Source: Brucella pseudintermedia (GTDB taxonomy: Bacteria; Pseudomonadota; Alphaproteobacteria; Rhizobiales; Rhizobiaceae). From it: a DNA stretch of 64,000 nt. The notes below the pieces were generated by a model, which was not told where the DNA came from, did not search any database, and saw only the letters and a program-made list of their open reading frames with translations. The translations under genes were made by a program, and so were the position numbers. Positions 57,612-64,000 of this stretch are shown here, in pieces; the stretch's first letter is position 1, and each line of letters opens with the position of its first letter. Location: the NCBI RefSeq assembly GCF_008932435.1, contig NZ_WBWE01000003.1:186001-250000 (forward strand). Reading direction: 5' to 3'.

Positions 57612-60488
57612 CTATGGCTGTTTTGCCGCACGCTCTTGATTCAACTCGAACAAGCGCGCCAAGATTTCGTCATCTGACAGATCGGCAGGCCAGCCATAGG
57701 CCGCCGCTACGGCCTCATCCAGCGCCTTGTGGGCGTGCTGTAGCCACACAGGGCGTTCATTGTAGAGATTAGTCAGGGTCCGCTTCTTGAGCTTCTGCGC
57801 TGCTTCCTCGTTGATCGGAAGGATACGGTCGGGATAGCCGGGGACCACCTCCGGCTCCCGCTTCACCAGATCGGCGGGGTTGAGCCAGTTTTCCCGAAGT
57901 TCGTTGAGATGAGCCGCTGCCGTGGCGATGGCAATGGCCCGAGGGTCTTGGGCATAGGCTTCGGCTGGAATGTCCGGGGTTAGTCCTTCGGGGAACGGGA
58001 AGGTTTCGAAGGTCGTAGTGGGCGTGTAGCGGGGGTCGTTACCTACCCCAAGCCATGTCCCCATCCGCAGCGCCCAGAGTTCGTGGAACCGGGAATGGAG
58101 AATGCCGAAGGTCGTATCGTCATCACGGGCGATAGCGACCACGGCACTATCAGGCAGTAGCATCGGCTGTTCCCAAATGAACAGTCGCCACTTCGATACT
58201 CTCGGAGTGATAATGACACGGCTAACCTTTGAGGTTGCCTCTTTTACATCGGCCCCGCTTCGCCCGAGACGCCACCAGTTGCGGCGACGTTGTTCATCAC
58301 GATTGTTCGCCCTTACTGGGTAGATGTTAAGCCTAACATATTCGAAAGGCCCTTCGTAGAGAGCGGCTTCGTGTTCATTCAATTCCCCGAAGTCAATAAT
58401 CCATTTTCCCGCAGGCCGTCGCGTAATATCCATGCCATTTGCCCATGGCCTGAGTACGTCTGAATTTGGGCGGCCATTGGGGTTAAGGCCGCTTGTCAGC
58501 CATCTGCGGATTTGCTGCCCATCTATGTCGAATGCCCCAACTTTTACGGGGCCTTGGAATGCCACGCCGCAATTTCTGGAAAGGCGACTGGCCTTCGTCA
58601 AATCTACAGCGCTGGCAGTCAGGTCCGGGTTCACCTTTTCCACTGGCTGCCCGTTGAGATGAGGAACCTCGCCATCCTGTAGTTCCCCGAAGACGACCAT
58701 CGAAACGCGCACAGCAGCGCCTTCAACCGTCCAAGGCTCATCAGACCATGCGGCGATTATGGCCATGCTGTCCGTGATGCGGTCCATCACACGCCGGTTA
58801 GCACCACCGCGTATGGAGTTTGTGGTGACGAGACCCGCACGTCTAGCAAGGCCGTTTCGCATCGCCGTTGATGCTTTCTCGACCCAGTAGATTACGAGAT
58901 CGGCCTCGGGAGGAACGCGGTTACGGTAGAGGGTGAACAGGGTTTCGATTGTCACATCACCCAATTGCGACCGCATCAACTTTCCGCCCAAGAACGGCGG
59001 GTTCCCGATGATGGCGTCAGCCTTGGGCCACACGGCTTCCACCCAGCGACCACCTTCCCCATTTTCTCCTGGCTCCCATGTCATCAGGGCGTCCCGGCAT
59101 TCGATGGTCTCCAGCGGCTTCAAAATGGGGTTTTGGCTGGCCCCGAAGCCATTGCCGATCATCCACTGGATTTCGCCTATCCAGACTGACACGCGGGCGA
59201 GTTCGGCGGCATAGGGGTTGATCTCGATACCCTTGACCACCTCCGGGCCAATCCTCGGAAACCCCCTCGGCAGCCCCAAGGCTTCCGCTTCGACCTGCGC
59301 CCGGTGCTCCAAGTCCTTCAACGCCCGGAGCGCGAGATACAGGAAATTGCCGGAGCCGCAGGCTGGGTCGAGGACGCGGAAATCTGCAAGCCGTTTCAGG
59401 TGCGCGTCGAGGACCGCCTGAGCTTGGTTTCTAGCCTTTGTCGAGGTTCCCCCCTTTGATGACGCGGCCTTGTCCATGAGCGCCGTGATCTCGGCCTTGG
59501 CCTTCTCCCATTCTGCCGTCAGCGGTTCCACGATGACCGGGTTGATAATCATCATGATCTTTTCCCGGTCGGTATAGTGTGCGCCAAGCTGGCTGCGCTT
59601 GTCCGGGTCTAGGCCGCGCTCGAAGAGCGTTCCGAGAATGGACGGGTCTACATCACCCCAAAAGTGCTTGGCCGCCCGATGGACGATGGCGATTTCCTTC
59701 TTGTCCAGCGCGAACACGAGGTCATCGTTGAAGAGGCCGCCGTTGAACCACGCCACCTTCTCGAAGCCGATATGGCCCCCGGATTTCATGGCGGTGAACA
59801 GGCTGCGGGCGAAGCCCTCGAACTGGCTGGGGTCGTCCAGTGCCCGTTCCAACATCCGCATGAAAATGTTGTCGGGCAGCAACTTCACGTCTTCCGCAAA
59901 CATGCAGAACACGAGCCGGTTGATGAAATGAGCCACCTGCTCGGGATGGTGGCCGCGCGCGCGAAGGGAACGGGCAAGCTCGGCAAACTCCCCAGCGACC
60001 TCTTCGGTTAACTCCTGTCGGGTCTTTGTGGGGCGCAGCGCCTCGGGGTCAGACAGGGCAGCTTTGAGCCAGCCGCGCTTTGTCGGGTCGCCAAGATCAG
60101 CAATGGCAATCTCATAGACCTTGGAGACAGAGTTGGTCCAGTTGGTATGGATGCGGATAGTCGTGCCTATGTCGGAGACGATCAGTAGCGGCGGGTTGTC
60201 GAGGGCGATGGCATATCGTTGAAGCTGCGCAAACGCCGTGTCGAGGTTTGCCTTGGTCCCCTTGTATTCCCACGCGAAATGACCACGCTTGAACACGTCC
60301 GCGAAGCCGTTTCCGCCCGTGGTCTTCGATGCACCTACCTCGAAACCATAATCCTTGCCGGTCGGGTCAACATCGGCAGGGGTCGGCTCGTCCAGCATCC
60401 GGCATAGATCAAGGAAATGCTCTTGTGCCGCAGCACGTTCTTTGAGTGCTGAGTTAAGCCATTTGGAAATAAACTGTTGTGGCGTCAT
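57612..60488 (-). CDS. MmeI-family Type IIG/IIL restriction-modification enzyme (single chain)
   Basis: 958 residues. The N-terminal endonuclease has D-x9-E-x-K at Asp64...Glu74-Tyr-Lys76, exactly the MmeI-type nuclease motif. A helical spacer follows, then a gamma-class adenine methyltransferase: motif I DPACGSG at 374-380 and the catalytic NPPF at 496-499. A target-recognition region covers about 600-850, then a C-terminal helical part. MmeI-type enzymes both cut at a distance and protect one strand using one recognition domain, so no partner gene is required. It is the leftward cargo gene of the tRNA-Leu island and a likely phage defence. Confidence 0.88.
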   Translation of the reverse strand: MTPQQFISKWLNSALKERAAAQEHFLDLCRMLDEPTPADVDPTGKDYGFEVGASKTTGGNGFADVFKRGHFAWEYKGTKANLDTAFAQLQRYAIALDNPPLLIVSDIGTTIRIHTNWTNSVSKVYEIAIADLGDPTKRGWLKAALSDPEALRPTKTRQELTEEVAGEFAELARSLRARGHHPEQVAHFINRLVFCMFAEDVKLLPDNIFMRMLERALDDPSQFEGFARSLFTAMKSGGHIGFEKVAWFNGGLFNDDLVFALDKKEIAIVHRAAKHFWGDVDPSILGTLFERGLDPDKRSQLGAHYTDREKIMMIINPVIVEPLTAEWEKAKAEITALMDKAASSKGGTSTKARNQAQAVLDAHLKRLADFRVLDPACGSGNFLYLALRALKDLEHRAQVEAEALGLPRGFPRIGPEVVKGIEINPYAAELARVSVWIGEIQWMIGNGFGASQNPILKPLETIECRDALMTWEPGENGEGGRWVEAVWPKADAIIGNPPFLGGKLMRSQLGDVTIETLFTLYRNRVPPEADLVIYWVEKASTAMRNGLARRAGLVTTNSIRGGANRRVMDRITDSMAIIAAWSDEPWTVEGAAVRVSMVVFGELQDGEVPHLNGQPVEKVNPDLTASAVDLTKASRLSRNCGVAFQGPVKVGAFDIDGQQIRRWLTSGLNPNGRPNSDVLRPWANGMDITRRPAGKWIIDFGELNEHEAALYEGPFEYVRLNIYPVRANNRDEQRRRNWWRLGRSGADVKEATSKVSRVIITPRVSKWRLFIWEQPMLLPDSAVVAIARDDDTTFGILHSRFHELWALRMGTWLGVGNDPRYTPTTTFETFPFPEGLTPDIPAEAYAQDPRAIAIATAAAHLNELRENWLNPADLVKREPEVVPGYPDRILPINEEAAQKLKKRTLTNLYNERPVWLQHAHKALDEAVAAAYGWPADLSDDEILARLFELNQERAAKQP

Positions 60489-60610
60489 GTATTGTCAGCG
60501 CCCCCCTCGGACAGAAACTTGCGGGCAGCATATGCCGAGCGGTTGATTCGCGACAAGGACATTAGGGAACCAGATCAAACCGCTCTCAACGGTTTACGTC
60601 TGTTTTCTTC

Positions 60611-60638
60611 GCTGCGGTAGAGACCGTAGAGCGTCAAT
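60611..60638. repeat. Island hairpin motif, copy 2
   Basis: GCTGCGGT-agag-ACCGTAGA-GCGTCAAT; same arms as copy 1. Confidence 0.6.
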
Positions 60639-60787
60639 CGCCCGTCTCTAGGTGTTTCCTCCCTGTTTTACGCCCGTTCGTTCCTACGGTCCCTACGGGT
60701 GCGAAAAGATCGAAGCTCAATTACCCCCCACAATAGGAGGGAGGCCCCCTAGGTTTGCATATAGCTTATCTCCATAGGTTAGCTTTA

Positions 60788-60806
60788 GGCTTCCCTTATG
60801 GAAGCC
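60788..60806. repeat. Inverted repeat GGCTTCC / GGAAGCC
   Basis: Perfect 7-bp arms around CTTAT in the structured non-coding stretch. Confidence 0.55.
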
Positions 60807-61047
60807 AATAGCTGCGTCCTAGGCCATTCCCTTCATCATCATCTTCCATCAATCCTTTCTGTAAGGCTTAAACCGAAGCCTTCTGCCAAGCTCTGACCAA
60901 GGGGCTTGCAAGATGATGATTGCTGTTCTCGCCCGAAGACTAACCGTTCCGGTTTCTGGTCTTCATTCTTCAAACCATCCCAGCCGCTTTGCCCGGTGCC
61001 TCTGGCCCGTGGTCGTCGGCATGCGACAACCGCAAGGAACCCACATC

Positions 61048-61389
61048 ATGCTGGTCATCAACATTGCGAACAACGATAGAGGCCGCAGCTTCACCGCCAC
61101 CTGCGATGGCATCAGCAAAACCCATTCCCGTAAAGACCCGGTACCCCCGTTGTGCCGGAGGCTGATAGATCGTGGTCATTCTCCCCACACGATGGTCATG
61201 GTGGTTCGTGGAACAACCCCGATCTTCAAACCCCGGTCGCTTGGCGCATGGGCGGCCTATGATATTGTAGATGACGATAATCGTGGTCTCATCCGCAGGT
61301 GCTACAGGCCCTTGCCTGACTTCTCGGGTGATGCTGATATCGCAAGGAAGCCCAATGCGCAGTCGCGCCTCTGCAAGGAAGCGGCCTGA
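61048..61389 (+). CDS. Small hypothetical island protein with own terminator
   Basis: 113 residues from the ATG at 61048, which follows AAGGAA; an in-frame ATG at 61021 is possible. The sequence has no motif I recognise, though the segments RSFTATCDGISKTHSRKDPVPPLCRRLIDRG and VRGTTPIFKPRSLGAWAAYDIVDDDNRG look like a compact folded protein, not a shadow frame. A strong hairpin terminator 9 bases after the stop supports a real gene. Function is unknown. Confidence 0.6.
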   Translation: MLVINIANNDRGRSFTATCDGISKTHSRKDPVPPLCRRLIDRGHSPHTMVMVVRGTTPIFKPRSLGAWAAYDIVDDDNRGLIRRCYRPLPDFSGDADIARKPNAQSRLCKEAA

Positions 61390-61398
61390 ATGTACCCA

Positions 61399-61434
61399 CA
61401 GGGTCACGGTGTTAAAGCCGTGGCCCTGTTTTTT
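61399..61434 (+). terminator. Rho-independent terminator of the small island gene
   Basis: An 11-base stem with one internal mismatch-like bulge, CAGGGTCACGG (61399-61409) / CCGTGGCCCTG (61418-61428), 8-base loop, followed by six T. Confidence 0.88.
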
Positions 61435-61496
61435 CGCGGTCAACACCATCCGTTTCTTGGTTCGGTGAGTACCCAGCGAGAACGTTCATTCTTCCC

Positions 61497-61525
61497 GCTA
61501 CGGTAGGGGCCATGGAGGGGCGTTG
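61497..61525. repeat. Island hairpin motif, copy 3 (divergent)
   Basis: GCTACGGTAGGGGCCATGGAGGGGCGTTG; keeps CTACGGT and GGCGTT but the second arm has changed. Confidence 0.4.
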
Positions 61526-61770
61526 TGGGTTCCTTAAGGGAATCTCTATGGACGCCGCATAAAGCCTCTCGTCGGTCGCCACGGGTGCGGGAATGGGTAT
61601 CCTATGTGAGATGGAGCCGGCTTGTTTTTTGGGCAAAAATTCGAGCCGGCACCTCAATTATAGGATGATGGCGGTTCCCCCCTCTACCCCCGATTTTTTG
61701 GCGTTTTGCCGGGACCATGTTGCCGGGAGAACATGCCCCCAATTTTGGGGGCGTCCCCATCGTCCACAGC

Positions 61771-61966
61771 AAGGACGGCCAAGTCTTCGCCAATAGCCGG
61801 GACGTAGCGGAGTACTTTGGGAAGGAACACTTCAACGTTCTTCGCGACATCCGCAACTTGGAGATGCCATCAGATTTGAAGGCATCCTTCTTCCAACCCC
61901 ATCGTGACCATCAAGGACGGCAAGGTGTTCGCCAATAGCCGGGACGTGGCGGAGTACTTTGGGAAG
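61771..61966 (+). repeat. 142-base spaced direct repeat (Rha N-terminal)
   Basis: Bases 61771-61824 recur with few changes at 61913-61966. The 142-base offset is not a multiple of three, which explains the switch of frame between copies 1 and 2. Confidence 0.75.
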
Positions 61967-62320
61967 CGCCACGACCATGTGCTGCGCGACATTGACACAC
62001 TACTTTTAACCGAACCGGCATGTGCCCCCAATTTTGGGGAGACATCAGCACAGGTGCCGATGCCCCGTGGGGGCGTTCGTTCGGAGCGCGCCTACGACAT
62101 GACGCGAGACGGCTTCACGCTTCTCGCCATGGGCTTCACCGGGAAGCGCCATGACAACGTGTTACGCGCCATCGACCGGCTGGATTGTAGCGAGAAATTT
62201 CGATCCCTCAATTTTGAGGAGTCGTTCCTTGGGGTCGAGACAGGCAGGGGAGCGCACCGTGTCTTCCGCACCTTCGACATGACCCGAGACGGCTTCACCC
62301 TGCTCGCCATGGGCTTCACC
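61961..62320 (+). repeat. 180-base tandem repeat (Rha core)
   Basis: Bases 61961-62140 and 62141-62320 form diverged tandem copies of 60 codons. Both begin GGGAAGCGCCA-GAC and end in the D-M-T-R-D-G-F-T-L-L-A-M-G-F-T-G coding stretch. Confidence 0.75.
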
Positions 62321-62398
62321 GGCCGGGAGGTTACGCGCGTCCGAAAAGGTATACCCACACGCAACAAGGGCGACGAGGCGCTTTCTGTCCTATATGGG

Positions 62399-62453
62399 TT
62401 GACAGACGATTTATCGGACGATATTCCGATTATGTCTTTAACCTTATCGGACA
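62399..62453. promoter_or_regulatory. res-like site upstream of the resolvase
   Basis: TTATCGGA occurs at 62411-62418 and 62444-62451, with an inverted TCCGATTA at 62425-62432. TGTCCGATAA (inverted 62444-62453) matches the end consensus of gamma-delta/Tn3 res subsites. The 29-base element 62425-62453 is about the size of a subsite I. It lies just before the resolvase ribosome site, the usual place for res and for autoregulation. Confidence 0.5.
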
Positions 62454-62467
62454 AAGGGAGCTGCACT

Positions 62468-63013
62468 ATGAAGATCGCCTATGCTCGGGTTTCCTCCACC
62501 GGCCAGAACGAAGCCGCCCAAGTGGACATTCTCAACCGTCAGGGAGCGGAAGAGATATTTATAGAGAAGGCCAGCGGCACGTCACGCGATGGCCGCCCCA
62601 AGCTGGCCGAGGCCATCAAGTTCGCCCGCAGAGGGGACGTGCTGATGGTGACGCGGCTGGACAGGTTGGCGCGTTCCGTTTCGGACCTACACGCCATCGC
62701 GAAGGAATTGCAGGCCAAGGGCGTTGACCTCGTGGTCACGGAACAGAACATCGACACCACGACCCCAACCGGGCGACTGATGTTCAACATGCTCGGAGCC
62801 ATTGCCGAGTTTGAGACTGACCTTCGGAAAGAGCGGCAGCTTGAAGGGATTGCCAAGGCGAAAGCAGAGGGCCGCTATAAGGGACGGCCTGTGACGGTTG
62901 ATGGTGACGCCATACGGGCAGCATTGGCCGCAGGGGATAAGCCTTCGGCAGTAGCCAAGCGGTTCAACGTGGCGCGGTCTACGGTCTACCGCGTGATGGC
63001 CGAGGCTGCATGA
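62468..63013 (+). CDS. Serine recombinase (resolvase family)
   Basis: 181 residues from the ATG at 62468 behind GGGAG. The catalytic Ser is Ser9 (YARVSSTGQ), with the helper arginines in TRLDRLARS and the GRLMFNMLGAIAEFETDL E-helix. The C-terminal helix-turn-helix is AAGDKPSAVAKRFNVARSTVYRVM. It is likely to resolve duplicated copies of an element at a res site. The frame is open upstream into the Rha-like array, so an extended fusion protein could be made, but the own ribosome site and Met suggest the short form. Confidence 0.9.
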   Translation: MKIAYARVSSTGQNEAAQVDILNRQGAEEIFIEKASGTSRDGRPKLAEAIKFARRGDVLMVTRLDRLARSVSDLHAIAKELQAKGVDLVVTEQNIDTTTPTGRLMFNMLGAIAEFETDLRKERQLEGIAKAKAEGRYKGRPVTVDGDAIRAALAAGDKPSAVAKRFNVARSTVYRVMAEAA

Positions 63014-63096
63014 GGGTAGCCCCTGCGCTTGTTTTGGTTTGCCTGTGAGGCGGGGCGTCTATTCGTTTTTGCATGGCTCTGAGAAGGGCTAGAACG

Positions 63097-63996
63097 TCAC
63101 GGTGTTGCTGGATCATCTTTTGAAGGTGGACCCGCTGACCGCTGCCGCGCGCGCCATACCATCGATTTCGTCATCTCGCGCGCAACCCTCACATAAAGCT
63201 CATCTCGGCTGAGTTTGGCGAGAACATCCCGTTGCGGGTGTCCTTGCACTTGGTTCATCAGATGCTCATGATTGTAGTCCGAGAAAACCTCTAACATGCG
63301 ATCGTAGAACCGAAGCGGGTCAGTGATGTTCTCATGTGGTCCCTCCGGCTTTCCAAAGATCGCATTCCCATGCTTTGCGACGGCGGCTTGTTCCTGCAAG
63401 GTCAGCGGCACCGTGACGATGACGCGCTTTCCGCTCTTCTCATCATGAACGACAACCCATGCCTTGTCGTCCATTGCTGTTATTTCCTCGATTGTGCCGA
63501 TGGCCTCTTCATCGTCCTCAGTAGGGTAGACGATTTGCTGGCCCAACCCCAACGTCTCGATTGGGGTGCCGCTTCTATCCAGCAGTTCGTCGGGTAGTCC
63601 CGCAAAGCTGTTCGGCACCGTCTGCACTTCAAGCATCGCTTCCAAGACACGCCGCACCGGGCGGTGCTTATCATGCCTCTCCATGGCGGTTTCAAGATCA
63701 ATCACACCATCACGCATGTCCTCCATGCGGAAGCCATGGAGAACGGCGAATTGTGACCAGCGTTCAGCGTCGTCGCTCGCGAATTCTGGATAGTTGGTCA
63801 CCACCACGTAAGCAGCTTGCGCAGGCTCAATCTCTCCCGTGAGTTTGTCTTTCACTGTGAGGTCTTCTGCATCGTCAATCGCGGTCACGATTAGATCGTG
63901 AAGCTGCGACACGTGGTTGGCCGTAAGATCAGGAATACCAAGCTCGAACCAGTAGACCGGGTTCGGCAGCTTCTTGGCCGACGCGTTATGAAGCAT
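63097..63996 (-). CDS. Partial hypothetical island protein (N-terminus beyond the window)
   Basis: At least 300 residues in frame to the right edge. The ATG at 63996 is only the first in view; the protein probably starts beyond base 64000. The sequence is acidic in the middle (PTEDDEEAIGTIEEITAMDDKAWVVVHDEKSGKRVIVTVPLTLQEQAAV) and ends with a basic helix-rich part and a Pro/Ser tail. I recognise no family or catalytic motif. It is leftward and converges on the resolvase gene, with 83 bases between stops. Confidence 0.6.
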   Translation of the reverse strand: MLHNASAKKLPNPVYWFELGIPDLTANHVSQLHDLIVTAIDDAEDLTVKDKLTGEIEPAQAAYVVVTNYPEFASDDAERWSQFAVLHGFRMEDMRDGVIDLETAMERHDKHRPVRRVLEAMLEVQTVPNSFAGLPDELLDRSGTPIETLGLGQQIVYPTEDDEEAIGTIEEITAMDDKAWVVVHDEKSGKRVIVTVPLTLQEQAAVAKHGNAIFGKPEGPHENITDPLRFYDRMLEVFSDYNHEHLMNQVQGHPQRDVLAKLSRDELYVRVAREMTKSMVWRARQRSAGPPSKDDPATP

Positions 63997-64000
63997 CCCG

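Larger units (their letters stand above)
60489..61047. other. Structured non-coding stretch upstream of the restriction-modification gene
   Basis: 559 bases without a supported gene. It contains hairpin motif copy 2 (60611-60638), a CTACGGT/CCGTAGG-like pair near 60685, a GGCTTCC / GGAAGCC stem (60788-60794, 60800-60806), an AAGGCTT / AAGCCTT stem (60863-60869, 60876-60882) and long pyrimidine tracts. It might hold a small RNA or promoters of the diverging genes. Confidence 0.5.
61390..61716. other. Intergenic region before the Rha-like array
   Basis: 327 bases with the terminator above, island hairpin motif copy 3 (61497-61525), and a GAGCCGGC direct repeat pair around a T6/A5 tract near 61610-61655. 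No gene is supported. Confidence 0.5.
61717..62460 (+). pseudogene. Chimeric array of Rha-type phage regulator fragments
   Basis: Conceptual translation shows three partial copies of the Rha (pRha) regulator domain. Copy 1 (frame of ATG 61717) reads KDGQVFANSRDVAEYFGKEHFNVLRDI, then loses frame. Copy 2 (frame of 61904) reads KDGKVFANSRDVAEYFGKRHDHVLRDI, then APNFGET and YDMTRDGFTLLAMGFTG. Copy 3 continues directly from that as KRHDNVLRAID ... FDMTRDGFTLLAMGFTG and then departs from the family. Copies 2 and 3 are one open frame that runs on through the resolvase. A normal Rha has one such domain plus a C-terminal part, so this is a product of unequal recombination, most likely not working as Rha. 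Confidence 0.7.

Noticed and set aside
57484..61716. Short repeated motifs in the island as a CRISPR array
   Set aside because: Only three dispersed, diverged copies kilobases apart; no regular spacers and no cas gene.
61890..61940. Programmed frameshift joining the first and second Rha copies
   Set aside because: The frame switch is fully explained by the 142-base repeat offset, and no slippery heptamer is clear.
55345..64000. Second attachment site (copy of the tRNA-Leu 3' end)
   Set aside because: No matching copy seen by eye up to the right edge; it is probably outside the window.

Overview
The window looks like chromosome of an alphaproteobacterium of the order Hyphomicrobiales, most likely the Brucella/Ochrobactrum group. 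The signs are a CckA hybrid kinase, a B12-dependent ribonucleotide reductase as a single 1.26 kaa chain, a DksA with a decayed zinc finger, a folP-folB-folK cluster, and moderately high GC with NCG-rich codons. The genus is inferred from protein character and gene order only; no search was run.

Bases 1 to about 55,250 are mostly conserved backbone, arranged as short operons. From left to right: a large membrane-anchored coiled-coil protein (cut by the left edge); a 2Fe-2S ferredoxin with an unusually short flavoprotein; a DUF922 protease-like protein; folate genes folP-folB-folK; a YcjX/YcjF pair; a SixA-like phosphatase; dksA; a FliO-like membrane protein; cckA followed by a BaiN-type flavoprotein and a serine hydrolase; an MscS channel; a PRC-barrel protein; nrdJ behind what look like paired NrdR boxes; NUDIX, gpt, USP and CinA-like genes; wrbA; tRNA-Leu(UAA); ilvA; a DEAD-box helicase; a cysK-alaX-sseA-GNAT operon; a diguanylate cyclase; a 53-residue membrane protein; and a CoA-transferase. 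An IS30-family element follows at about 39,374-40,462. Then come a TPR-methyltransferase, an outer-membrane-like protein, a bile-acid symporter homologue, galE, mazG, two flavin enzymes, an exported protein, thrS, a D,D-carboxypeptidase with a SPOR domain, an IscU-like/yidD pair, folE, hisI and a patatin-like phospholipase.

At tRNA-Leu(GAG) (55,260-55,344) the character changes. A tyrosine integrase starts 85 bases after the tRNA, and the remaining 8.6 kb is accessory DNA that runs off the right edge. It carries a small unknown gene with a strong ribosome site, a single-chain MmeI-type restriction-modification enzyme, a structured non-coding stretch, a short unknown gene with a strong terminator, a broken array of Rha-type phage regulator fragments, a serine resolvase preceded by a res-like site, and a partial unknown gene. 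This is best read as an integrative island with a defence cargo gene. The far attachment site is not in view.

The most unusual items are the chimeric tandem Rha fragments joined in frame to a resolvase with its res-like repeats, the ferredoxin reductase-like protein lacking an NADPH domain, the recurring hairpin motif between island genes, and the NrdR box pair that flanks and overlaps a candidate nrdJ promoter with a long leader.
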